A stretch of DNA of 64,000 bases, taken from assembly GCF_037975245.1 (NCBI RefSeq), contig NC_092576.1:31908611-31972610 (forward strand). Reading direction: 5' to 3'. Position 1 is the stretch's first letter. Each line of letters opens with the position of its first letter. A program made the position numbers and the translations under genes. Of this stretch, positions 24,301-36,693 are shown piece by piece. This stretch comes from Apostichopus japonicus (Eukaryota > Echinodermata > Holothuroidea > Aspidochirotida > Stichopodidae). Under the pieces are notes generated by a model. The model saw nothing but the letters and a program-made list of their open reading frames with translations, did no database searches and was not told the origin of the DNA.

Positions 24301-27300
24301 ACACAACCCCCCCCCTCCCCCGTCATTATCAATGTTTCGTTTTTGTTGCGTAGAAGTATAGAAGACGCGAATATAGCATTGTACTGGATCAAAGTATTAA
24401 TAGATAACAATATCAGCTGATCAGTGATATTCTAAACTGCTTGTTTGTTATGTAAATATCGAGTGATGGTTTCTGGAAGGCTAAATAAATACTATGAATT
24501 GTGTAACATAAGTGACTTTTAGTGCGCGATGATTGATGTGATGTTTGAGTTTTAAATCAATATTTTCATTTGTATCTGCGTTACAAGGGAAATATGAAAA
24601 TAATTTTACCCATTCCCCTCTCCCACGAACATAACATATAGCTTTGTATTGACTTAATTGTTCTTTAGCACTGCAAGTACACAAAGAAATGCATATATTA
24701 CACATACAGGTTGCAGTTGCAGAGACCAAATCTTGGAATATCACTCATTTGTGCATATTCCTCAATCGTTTATCAGCTCTTAATTATAATTATGTAATGT
24801 TTTATTGCAAATCCTCAAAGTGCTTGTCTGGTTTCAACATTCTTGGTGTAATTGTTGTGGTTAATTGTGACATATTAGGTTAAATTGATTTTTTCCTGTA
24901 AAGGTGGAGGATGGTGAAAGATGGAACAATGGATTGTTAGAAATAGCTGAATTATACCATTATACCATTGTAATCACTACAGAGGTATTATACAGGCAGA
25001 GTGGTATTGAAGGTTAGGTGGGGTTGCCGAAAGACCCCTGGTTAAAAAACTCTTCCTTTAATAAGATAAATGCAATATTAAATGTATAAAGAATGAGACA
25101 TAACATTACCATTATATCTAAGATACAATGTGAATGTACGTCATAATTAACACATGGGATTAAATGCATACAATAGCATACAGACTTTACTTTATTAGTA
25201 TTATTATTATGATGAATTATAAATAAGTTATGAAAATATACTCGATCTTTTATATTAAGTTTAAGACGAAGCATTTAAACAAAAAAGGAAACTGTAATAC
25301 CTTGATCTTCAGAGTCATATAAACGTTCAAGGGCGTAGGAACCGGGGGGGGGGGCTGGGGGTGCCAGCCCCCCCAGTGAAAAAATGTTGGTGGGGCGGAA
25401 GTATCATTCCGCCCCCCCCCCCCCCCCGCTTCGCAAGTCAGAAAACCCCTTTTTTCATTTCCAAATGAGAAAAAAAACTCATTTGGAGCACCAAATTGCA
25501 TCTAAGGCCAGGTGAATATGCAAAATTATTTACAAAATGGAGTGGGTGTTGAAGTGTGCTATATTGTACCAAATTGCATCTGAGGCCACCTGGAAATGCA
25601 AAAAAAAAATCCAAAGAGGATGGGGACACCCCCTCCCCCAGGCCGGACATCAGTCTTCAGCCCCCCCCACTCAAAAGTACCTTCCTAAACGTTGTTATTA
25701 ACAATGAACAAATTAAGATTCAACCATGACATTACCAGATATTTAGAAAACCAACAAAACAATAAAATCCATTTAAAAATCGAATGATGGCTTTTGAAAG
25801 AAGGGCCATTACACCCTAGAAATCTCTACCAGACAGGGGAGGAGAAGGTGATATTTCATTCAGAATTTACAACCGTTCTAGTTATTGTAGTGCGCATGCA
25901 CGCTACATGTATTGAGAAAACTAGCCCGCTCCATCATCCGCATGGCTAGCTTGTGAATGCCAGCTGAACATACACTCTTCATAGCAATCTCAAACTCACA
26001 GATTGGCCACGCAGGAAAAAATCCAGACCCAGATTAGCAAAGAACTGTTGCGGCCAAACAGTTAATTCTGCACTGGCACACGTAAAGAACAGAGATCCCC
26101 CTGAGTAGAATACTTCTTCAAAAAAATACGCAAAATTCTCTACTTTGGTTCAAAATTCTTGGATTGAACAAGATAGGTAACAGTTGAACGTATTTGATTT
26201 AAAAAACATCTTGCAAACAAAGTCGCCAGCAACAAATGTTAATCGTATTTTTCTGCAGCGACTCGCGATCGGTGTTATTTGCACAAACAGCTAACCCGTA
26301 ATGGTATGGTATTATATACTACACACTACACAGTCACAGTTTCCACAGCTAGCTGCTCTGCACGCAGGCCTACTGTATATGGCATACATTACATGTCTTG
26401 AATTATGAATCAGGGCCAGGAAATCGACCAAGGATTTTTTAATACACCGGAGGGTGTTACATTTGCTCAATAATAGACCAGTTCTACATTGTATTCGTTA
26501 GATTAATCATGCATCAGGCCTTCGGTGTAAATCACCGTATGTTCGTAAAATTTCGCTAACTAGGCGAGGATCATAGAATTTTAAGTAGGGAGAATGACGT
26601 CATGCGATATATACCGAAGCCACTCATCGTACTAGTGGCGCTTTGCTTGTACGAGAAGACAATAACGGAGCGTAATAGAAACACTAAGTCTTTGACATAA
26701 CTAAAGTGATAAAGTTGACATTAATCACTCGAAATGGTGATATCGTGTGCCGCATTTGGATGCCAAAAATGTGGCAGTAGTCTGTAGTTCCTAGGTAATT
26801 CTTAGGAAGCGATAGTAGAAGCAATTACATAGTATCTAATTACTTTAGTAGCGTCGTCTGCTCAGCAGCTGTATTAATATTCACTGGACCCTGGATATAG
26901 TTAGCCTAGGCCCTGGACCGGCTACGGATGCGATATGACTAAAGCCTAATGACAAAAATGTTAACACCTCATTTTACTTAAAGCTGTATCCCTAACGATA
27001 GATCAACATGCCAGAATAACATGAGATGACGGTTATGATGTCCTGGGCTTATCACTAACACAAGGAAAATAGGTTACTATACCCACTTTGCAACATTAAA
27101 CTGGAAACTACATCACAGGCTTATATGGAAGTCTTACACTAAGGCTATAGGTGTGTGTTGTAACGGGGTGGGGAGGACGGAGGCATGCTTTTTCACGGCA
27201 TTTTTCAGGGACAACTATGACACTATTTGAGTGGATCACTAAAATAATACAAGCAGGATCAAATGTTTGCCATATGCCTCTCAGATACCGGAAAGGACAC

Positions 27301-28080
27301 TTTCCATACAATAAAAGTTGCACAAACACTCCACTTACTTGAGTCATTTGAGGAGAGAAAAAAATGTTTTCAAAGTTGGTTCTTACGTCAGGAGTATTTA
27401 TAGTACTTAACACTCTGGTCGCAATAACATGTCTCTGTTGTGCAAAGTACACCTACTCTTTCGAAAAACGGGTAAAATCAAATTCAGTCTTACAAATGAT
27501 CTGGCTTTTTGGCGTACACTGCAAAGCGCCTTCATTATATTTCAAGGCTTCACTGCTTAAACAAGCGGCGATAAACTGTGTCAGCATTCTTCCTAATTCA
27601 ATTTCTATGACGAGGATACAGTAACGTTACCATGGTGTTCAAGTTGACCAATCAGTGTCCAGGACTGGGTATTCTCTGTCAGGTCCGGAACATGCGTGAG
27701 TCGTTCTTTGACAACCGTTAATGAGCTTGGTTGTCCAGATAATATGTGATGGTGTAGACCTAACTTCTTAGCTATATGTCAGGCAATTGCTAGCTAGAGT
27801 ACTGTTAAGAAATATATCCAACCTTTGGTCTACGTTAAAGGACCAAACGCCGAACTCATTTATTCGTGACCGAAATAACGTCAACAAGGTTGCGGTAATA
27901 AAGACCCCTCCATTGAATATCAACAACTAACTAAATTTCACCTTCACCGCGCTCTTCAATAACACGTATTTGTATACAGTTGTTCTATAGTTATTTGGAA
28001 ATTTGATCACATATGCAGACTGGATGTAACATTTACCTTCCTTACACGACATCCGTGTATGTGGCTTTTGCTGATTTTGT
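24301..28080 (+). other. Intron stretch with homopolymer-rich repeats
   Basis: No exon was found. Contents: a C-run at about 24307-24320; a composite repeat at 25330-25670 with G-runs and C-runs and two copies of CCAAATTGCATCT(A/G)AGGCCA near 25490 and 25568; and a CRE-like TGACGTCA at about 26594. Open frames near 27108-27624 have no recognisable content. Confidence 0.45.
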
Positions 28081-28097
28081 GTATCAAGGGTGACCGG

Positions 28098-28370
28098 ACA
28101 ACTCTCCCTGGACAATTACTGTACCCCCCGGAGAATTACCCACCAGACAATACCTCTCTGGACAAGTACCCCCGGACAATTCCCACCCAGATAATTACCA
28201 CCCGGACAATTCCAATCCCAGAAAACTCCCCCCCCCCCGGACAAATCCTTTCCACTATGCCTTCAACAGTCGACTCCCCATCGGACAATTACCCTCGGAT
28301 AATTACCCTCCGGGACAATTTCCCTCCCGGGCAATTTCCCCCGGACAGTTGGCCCACAGATAATTGTCAA
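28098..28370 (+). repeat. CCGGACAATT minisatellite, left arm
   Basis: About 14 degenerate units of 17-20 bp built on CCCGGACAATTACC. This arm is the inverted partner of 30790-30943. Confidence 0.8.
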
Positions 28371-30789
28371 TCGGGAGAACCCAATTGGGATGATTTTATA
28401 ACGCTACTTACCAATAAAAACTGTGCGTGTGTACGATAGTGTTTTATAGTAGCACAACCAACAGGCCCAACTCACCTGAGAAAAAGATAATCGCGAGGTT
28501 ACTGATATGAACAATGTGTATCTTTGTGCGGATATATTTATTTATTTATTTCCGTTTTTTGTGTGTTAACCAAGGCTGCCCTGTAGAGTATGACTTTTGC
28601 TTCATTTTTCCACATACAGGTGTGAGATATTGGTTTACTTTGGTCTACTTACATAGAGATCTGAATTACCACTTTCGTCTTGTCACGCTACCAATGTAAT
28701 AATTTTGCAATGTAGTAAAACATACGAACACCGTTGGATTGAAAAGCTTAAATAGCAATACGACTGTATTTTGGGAGACAAAGTACCAAAACACTTTTTT
28801 GTTTCGCGTGCATTGTGTATACTATAGCTACTATGAAAATATTTTGGGCGTCAAGTTAGTAAATTTTTTGGAAAAATAGATTTGGCTCGCTTCGCGCGCA
28901 CTAGCAGCATCGATGCTGTGAGAATTATTTTCTCTTTCCACATGCATGTTAGCTGGATTACATTAATATTTTCTGCCCACTTCGCAGTCACACATGTGTG
29001 TGTGTGTCTGTGTGTCAGTGACGACAGCTTGTAATCACGATAACTGATGCAAGATCCGATCGGTCTCATATACTTGGTGGGTATGTTACCCATAGTGAGT
29101 AGATGGTCCCTATGGTTTTTGGGGGCCAATCTCATCAATATTCATAAGTAGACGGACTCCTTATCTCGGCAACCGAATGGCCGATTTTGTTCATACTTGC
29201 TTAGTGGCATTGGTGGGAGGTGCCGAGCAAAATGTAATTTCTCTGAAAATTGCTCGTAATCACTCTTAGTCAATGACGCAAGGTTTGATCATTCCCATAC
29301 TTGGTGGTGGATTACCCAGAGTGAGTTAGTGTTCCCTATTGTTTGTGGTTCCAATCTCATTAATATTCATGAGGGGCGTGGCCAAATGTGATTTCGATGA
29401 AAATTGCTCAGAACCACTTTTTGATTCCTTGCCAAAAGGAAGATGTGCAGGCATGCATATGTGTGTCTATGACGCCTAGTGTAACCACTCTAAGTGGATG
29501 ACGCAAGTTCAGATCGTTCTAATACTTCAGCGGTGGATTACCCATAGTGAACAGATGATTCTTATTGTTTTGGTTAAGGTCAAATGTCACCTTAGGTCAA
29601 TAGAGGTAGGTCAAACAATTATATCTGGCTTCAAATCCAAAGGCAATAAATCAAGAAGCTCTAGACTGTTGTTTTTCATTATAGCCAGCTACACTATACA
29701 TTCCCCCGTAGCATTTATGTTGTATTACGGTCAGAAATGTCCAGAGAGGGAGGTGGGTCCAACATGTGATGAATTGTAGTGAGATATGTTAATAAGGAAG
29801 TGTGCTTACATGCAAACTGGTGCAATATTTTCCCATTTTTTGTAGTAGATTATCTTCATTATTTAGCCAACATTTCCAAGCACCCCCCCCACCTCCCCAT
29901 CTCTGCACACGCCCTGATGATGCATTCAACAGTTGCATACTTCCGTAAGTCAGGGGCGTGAAAAAATACTGATGGTGTTTGTTTATTGAACAGTATTATG
30001 TAGTCTATTATACTGTTTATCATCTTTGTGATATCTGTTTTACAAGCTATTTGAAAGGATTGCCTAGCAAAGAACCAGTGGCATAGTTATGGGGCGCAAT
30101 GGTATAGAGGCGCCCAAATGTGGTTTGGGCCCGTATAAACTGAACTAAAAATGTTGGGCGCCGAAAGCGAAGTTTGCCCTCCCTGCCCCGATCGCCATTA
30201 ATGCCCAATACGCTACTGCAAAGAATTGAAGTTTACTATTACTTCGCGTTCTCAAAGTAAATCACTGAAGCTGCATAAATAACTCCCATACTGTACTACA
30301 GTATATTAAAGCTGTAATGACAGAAAAGATAATCTCGCGGAGCGCTACATTTTTTCAAATCTGGATTTAACCATTGACCACACTAAATATAATATCATAT
30401 TGTCTCTGCTTCAAACAGCCTGATTTCGTTCAGCCCGCCTCCATTTTTAGTTCTGATGACGTCACTTTGAGTCCTATCTAGGTTTTGACGTTATAGGTAC
30501 GTCAATGTGTATTTTCAATAAGCTAGTTTGATTGTCTGTGGTCATGTTTCTATCCTCCTGTAGTATATGTTGAGGGTATAAAACCAATCGTTAATGAGCT
30601 GTTACAGAGCCTCAAAATAATCGCTGGCGTCGATTTTGAATTTATGTTAATTGGATATAATATTCAGTGGGGACACGACAACAATATGAAAAAGAGGAAA
30701 TCTCCTGTCGCAGTTAGTTCTAGGTTCACTTCCATTTTTAATGGACTAAAAGCCTAAACCCTGCCTACATCGGCTGCCCATCAATCGTC

Positions 30790-30943
30790 AAATTTCCAAG
30801 GAGGGGATTGTCCTGGGGAATTTGTCCAGGGGGGGGGTTGTCCGGGGGAAGTTGTCATAGTTGGGAATCGTACGGAGTGGGAATACTCCGAGGGGGGGGT
30901 AGTCGTCAGGGGAATTCGTCCAGGGGGGAGTTGTCAGGGAACC
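30790..30943 (-). repeat. CCGGACAATT minisatellite, right arm (inverted)
   Basis: About seven degenerate units of GGGGGTTGTCCGGGGGAA type, the reverse complement of the left arm. Confidence 0.75.
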
Positions 30944-30950
30944 GTATCAA

Positions 30951-32029
30951 GTAGGCCTATGTATCATATGCCGTTTATATAACCAGAATGAAACTATAAG
31001 GTGCTGTTAGCTCCAGAATATTATTTTGTTATCTGTTTTAGAAAAGGCCAATTATTAGGGACAATATATTTGTATCTTGATTACCCTTTACAGGTACCCT
31101 AACAATTTCATCGGGACGCATCTAAAATGTCCCTCTTTTCGAAAAAATCTATCCAAATGACTCAGTAATGTCTAAAAGTACAATCGCAGATGAGTGGACT
31201 CGCTGGTGTCGTCACTGAAGAATGTCACAAACTGAAGGTCTTGATCTACCAAGTGAACTTAGGATGATGTGATAATGCCCCCCCCTCCTCCAGTCACCCC
31301 TTCCGACTCACACACCTCCCTTTGACACTCCAGGTATTCAGCCTGACGGTGCAACGAATATCACCTTTAATTTGGGTTAATACTAATTGTCTCAAGAACA
31401 CTGTCTTCCACTCCACCCAATTCCATGCAACTAAACTACTGCGTGTACAGGGCTATGCACTGACCCGGTTAGAAAAGATAGAACAAACACCATATATAAC
31501 CATCACGCCGCACCCCTCCCCCCCCCACTTTAATTATTCTACTATACTTGAAGACAAATCAGGTGACAATCATCTCCCATTTAGTGATATACAGCTGTGA
31601 TGTTACAGAGCACGTGACATGTCTCCATGATGTGGGTCACATTTGTTCATATTATATCGAGTGAAATAAAGGCTGTACTGTGTACTATGGAAACTGCACA
31701 CGACTAGTGTATTGTATGTAAATACTAACAACATCAAACAAACAGACAAGTCGTTCCAGACATATGGGAGACGTTAGGGGAAGGGAGTTAGTCAACAGTT
31801 GAATAACAAACTGTTCTTTGAGAAATTTGGGAGCAATATACTGTTTGATGATAACAAAATAAACTTTAAACCAGAATGCAAAAAAAACTAGTGGTTTCGA
31901 TGATGTAAAATTCAGCTATTTTCTGCATGAATCTGACGTAATGTATAGTGAGGGTGTATAACATACTTGATATTAGTAATACAGTGAAAAGCAGTGCGAT
32001 GTGACAAACAATAAATTCACAATGACACA
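30951..32029 (+). other. Intron stretch, nothing recognised
   Basis: C-rich patches lie near 31279-31300 and 31507-31525. The 92-codon open frame at 31322-31600 has no recognisable content. Confidence 0.4.
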
Positions 32030-33029
32030 GGCTGTCCTGAAATGACTATTGACCTCAACAACAAGCTTTTTGTACTTAATGTGATAGATACATCAACATA
32101 CTAACTATGGCATCAGTCTTTGTTAAAATATTGTGTAAAACATGATTTCACAATCTGACCCCTGGTGAACTCAAACGACCACTGACCTCCACTCACAAAA
32201 TGTGCACATACATTTGTACGTACATACACAACATTTCTTGTACTAAATGTGGCAACTACATACCAAGTATGCGATCTGTCCAAGCTTCCCTTACGATATT
32301 ATTTTTAGGGAGATGTGTTACTGTTAGTGTGGAGAGACAGGTAAGATCGAAATGAAGTAAATGTTGGGCATTTGCTGACTTCAAATGACCTCTGATCTCC
32401 ACAAAAAGCAACAATATGCTTCTTAAATTTAATATGGTACATCTACAAACATGTGATCTTTCCTTACTTGCAATGTCATGTTTACAAGGTTGTCACGATA
32501 TGACCTGTTGTCCCCAAACGACCTTTGACCTACACCAACAATATTAGGCTTCCTGCACATGCTCAATGTGGTACGTCTACACAGTAAATATGAATTGGTC
32601 CGACCTTCCCTTCTTGAGATATCGTGTTTACAAGGTTTTCAAAATTTGCCCTCTGGTGACCCCAAAAGATCTTTGACATCCACCCAAAACAATAGGCTAG
32701 TTGTACTCAATAGGGTTCGTCTCAACACTAAATATGAGGTTTGCCAATGCCCTCCTTCTTGAGATATCGGTTTTACAATGTTTTCACAATTTGACCCCTG
32801 GTGACCCTAAATGACCTTTGACCTCCACAGAAAACAAAAGGCTTCCTGTACTCAATGTGGTAATTCTACACAATAAATATGAGGTTTGCCCAAGCTTCCT
32901 TTCTTGAGCTATCAAGTTTATAAAGTTTTGACCATTTGACCCCTAGTGACCCTAAATGACCTTGACCTCCACAGAAAACAATAGGCTTCCTGTACATAAT
33001 GTGGTGCTTTCTACACACTAAATATGAGG
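32030..33029 (+). repeat. Degenerate ~145-bp tandem array carrying TGACCTTTGACCT motifs
   Basis: About seven units share the blocks GACCTCCACA, AATAGGCTTCCTGTACTCAA, CTACACACTAAATATGAGGT, TTCTTGAGATATC and TTTGACCCCTGGTGACCC. Spacing between matching blocks runs from about 132 to 208 bp. Several units contain TGACCTTTGACCT or a near match. The LINE copy begins within the last unit. Confidence 0.85.
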
Positions 33030-33772
33030 TTTATTTATTTATTTAAAAAAATCCTATAGCGCCTTATCCAATCAGAAATTGCTCTAAGGCGCTTTACAGT
33101 AAAATACATACAAACATGATATACAAATATATAAATCGATAATGTAAGGTATAAAAAGGGTAGAAAATTTGTTATATACAATCTGACAATAAATTGTATA
33201 AAAACTGCAAATGGAAAATCGAAAATTATACAAACAAAATCTTAAAATTTAAAATATATATAAATGTGAAAAATTTTAAATTTTAAAAGCGCTATAAATG
33301 CAAAATGGAAAAGGCGTTGTAATATTGTGACAATATAAATAGTATAGAAAGCACGGAATGCAGATCTAAATAGAAAGGTTTTGACTACTTTTTTAAATTC
33401 ATCTATATTTTTGGCACACTTAGCTTCCTATGTTAAACTGTTCCATAATGTCGCAGATGAGTAATCGAAACGCCTGTTACCGTATGTAGAAGTTTTAATG
33501 ACAGGTTTGGTTTGGATTCTGAGCGTAGAGATCGAGTAGGCTTGTATTTATGAATTAATTCAGAGAGGTAGATAGGGGCTAAACCATTAAGTGACTTATA
33601 TGTATATAACAGAATCTTATAATTGAACCTGTAATGAATAGGCAACCAATGTAAGTCACGTAATACAGGTGTAATATGCTCATGTCTACGAGTGCGACTT
33701 ACAAGCCGTGCAGCGCGATTCTGAACTCGCTGCAGGCGATCGGTTAGAGAGAAAAATTTAATTTCTATGAAG
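33030..33772 (-). mobile_element. 5'-truncated non-LTR retrotransposon (LINE) 3' end
   Basis: On the minus strand a frame from about 33770 to 33490 matches the C-terminal part of LINE reverse transcriptases: LQRVQNRAARLV, LRDLHWLPIHYR, YKSLNGLAPIYLSELI. A one-base shift near 33480 moves the reading into another frame (YSSATLWNSL), followed by a stop. The copy is therefore dead. The 3' end on that strand is an AAATAAATAAA tail at about 33030-33041, preceded by a 3' UTR with GCGCCTTAGAGC and TAAAGCGCC. CR1/Jockey-like families have this C-terminal signature; I do not assign a clade. Confidence 0.88.
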
Positions 33773-35880
33773 TATAAATATATGCCCTGGTGGGAGTCCC
33801 TTCGGACTTTAGCTGAGGCATTTTCACTTTTCAGATATTTATTGTTCTCTGATAGTGATTTTGCAGCCCTAGTGGAGCCTATAGGGAAGGGGTGGTGGGG
33901 GCAAGTGCTCACCACCCTAATGGATACCAGTGCTTGTATATGTTTGAATGCCCTCTAAATGTGTTTATTTTAAACAGTACTTAGCACTCAAATATGCAAG
34001 GAAGACATGCTATCATGACATGATATTGATAAATAGTGGCACGGGAAATTAACTTCCTTAACCATGCTTGCTAGCGGTAGCCAGCAGTTTTGGTGAATAA
34101 AGAACAACCAGATTACTTCATTCATACCATTCCGATGGAACTCTGTGCATCAAGAAGTGTAGGATACTGAAAGAAGTTTGATAGGTTCATAGGTCCTGAT
34201 CTCCAGTACAGTCTCTATCTTCATATTCACAAGAGGGTTTCTTCCTAAAGTTGAAGTATTACATCATGGAGCTGTTATAGCCTCAGTGACTTCTAAATCA
34301 AAAGTAAAACACTATCATGAATTCAAATTAGTTTTTCAGATATTTCAGAAGACTTCAGAAAAAATGATTCTCACAACAAAGTAAACCCCATGGTGGCAGT
34401 TCCAAATTGATCGAATCATTGATCTTTTTAATTTAGTGGTTATACAGTGTAACAGTGTTTGGTTTCTGAAGCTTTTTGCAAGTTCTTAGGAACTTTTGCA
34501 TTCAGATTGCAACGTGACACTACAGCAGTCTTTGTGGGCAAACAACTTCACATGCTAGCTATAAAGACCCATACACTTTTAGTAAGTAAATTATGTAAAA
34601 GTGCATATTTGATTTGTGATATTGAAGCTGAAGATACGTCAATAGAAAATGAGCATTACCAGCACAAATCCTGGAAATTCTGGATAAGTTCCAAGAATGG
34701 GTTGTCTTGGACCAGTATGGGTGGTGTAAAGCACTGCAGTAATTTGGGTGACACAAACTACAATAATGCTTGCAAATGATATTGAATCTCAATCTCTGGA
34801 AAACCTTGCGCTTCATTTGACCTTTACTCACTGGCAGGTTAGCACTTAAATCCACAATATCCCAGGAGAGGAAACAACTCCAGAGTACTGTACTTTGAGA
34901 GTAGGTTTTTATGACTAAATTTGACTAAAGCCTTCCAGACAGTTGGATCATCTCGCAAATGTAGAACACATCTTCACTAAATTAATATTATGATCAAATT
35001 ATTTGAAAAGGAAAACCTCCCCGTCAACTTGTAACCAACTAACAGGCAAGCATCACCATACTTCAGCTAGTCCTACATTGTGCGGAGCATAGGTCACGCT
35101 TTATGCTGGCATTGTATACTATTGAATATTGTAACCAAAATCATTTGACTAGGCCTAAATTAGGCTGCACTTAAGTTATATGACTAGTGAAGACCTAAGC
35201 CATAACGGTGTGAACGTTATGATGGCCTGTGAGTGTGAGCCTGTCCTTGTACGTGCCTGGCCTAACGCTTTGAAAGGAACTCAACTGATACGTGGGATTT
35301 CTTCTCTGACAATTGTAATATACTCCGTCTGTTTCTTTCAGTATCATGTTCACCATCTGGAATATGTTGCATTATCTTCATATTTCGTAAGCCAGTACTG
35401 TAGCTTCGGGGAATCACGTCAAACAAACATGGAAGTACAACCATACATGTACCATTCTTCAAGCGCTGTTTACACTGTGGCGTTGGTTTGTTTAGATATT
35501 GAAATTGAGACTTGTTCAAGTCGTTTTCCATGCCTACGAGGGAAATTCCCCTATTTTTCAGATATATGGTCAATCTTCCAATTGAAATAATAGCAATTTA
35601 CAACAAAATGGCAAATTCCTTAGATCTAATAAGTGAGGACTTCAAAAATATGCTGCATTTTATCATTTGCACCTTGACATTTTTTCTGCTAAAGTTGCGT
35701 TCATAGAATCCTGTACAGCGGCTTGAAAGTGTGATCATGACAGCAAGATAAACATGTCTTAGATATATTTTTTTCAGCCTGGATCGGCTACTGTTGAACT
35801 ACAAGCTTGGAAAATGGTCAATACTTTAACATTTCTAAAATCTTTTGAAATGACGAGATGAAAGCATTAGGATATGGAAT
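33773..35880 (+). other. Intron stretch without recognised genes
   Basis: Open frames at 34459-34779 and 35180-35590 show no domain and no codon pattern that convinces me. No repeat of note was seen. Confidence 0.4.
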
Positions 35881-35907
35881 TCGGAGGGGAGGGGCGGGGG
35901 CGATGCA

Positions 35908-36693
35908 GATCCGTCAACTCCCCAGGTTTTACCGGGAGAATCCCGGTTTTTACCCGAATCTCCCGGCCTCCCGGTTTCATATTCTATTATCCCGTTTTTT
36001 TTTAATGTTTCATCACTTGCGACATATCCGAAAATAGCCAACAGTTAGTCCTAATCTTATTCGAGTAATAAGTGTAATCTAAAAATAGATTGATTTATTA
36101 CAAACACGTTACGACTGACACGTACAGTGCTGTGCGGGACTCTCAACCAATAGCAGGCTGCTTTGTCAGTTCTCGGACTTCACGCAATGTCGTTATTGTA
36201 CGTTGGCCTTGGTGAGTCCTGAATACAGAACAGTGGATACGCCATTATGCACTATACACACTTAACTTGCATGTATACGTGGCGCGGCGTACCATATGTG
36301 TGCAGTTCGCATGTAGGCTATTTGTATACGACGAAAAACGGTTAAGTTCTATGCCGACGAACACTTTACCTGCGTCCTCTTCATGGTGCACAATTGCATT
36401 TCCTGTGTATAAACTCGTACAGGGATTATACGAGGTATCTACGCGGCGTCTACGCGGCATTTTGTTTGTCAACGAGTTTATACGCGATTGTACTTGTTTA
36501 TACGTCTTTATACGATCCTGTAGGCGTACCCATGTCCAGTTATACGTGAGCGGTACTGTTAACTACACGTTAGGAGTATTTATATCATTTCAGTTGAAAA
36601 TTACCAACCTCCCTATTTTCCCCTTATTCTCCCTATTTTTTGGGCATGAAAGATGTTATTCTCCATATTTTGGGGTCAAACAGGTTGACAGGT
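35908..36693. mobile_element. Possible hAT-like remnant with CAGA(C/T)C(C/T)GTCAAC ends
   Basis: The left end reads CAGATCCGTCAACTCCCC, followed by CCGGGAGAATCCCGG. The right end in reverse complement reads CAGACCTGTCAACCTG, followed by sequence ending in repeated AGGGAG. Ends of the CAG...GTCAAC type are familiar from hAT-like elements. I could not find a matching 8-bp target duplication (GGGCGATG against TGATGTTA), so the limits are tentative. Confidence 0.4.

Larger units (their letters stand above)
28088..30943. mobile_element. Foldback-type element with minisatellite terminal repeats
   Basis: GTATCAA occurs at 28081-28087 and 30944-30950, giving a 7-bp target duplication. The left end begins GGGTGACCGGACAACT; the right end in reverse complement begins GGTTCCCTGACAACT. 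The left ~280 bp is a degenerate array of units close to CCGGACAATTACCCT. The right ~150 bp is the same array in inverted orientation (TTGTCCGGGGGAA). Long inverted ends made of short direct repeats match the plan of foldback/TU elements described in sea urchins. Inside, at about 29050-29600, are copies of the dispersed ACTTGGTGGGTA...CCCATAGTGAGTAGATG repeat. No transposase frame is seen. Confidence 0.7.
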
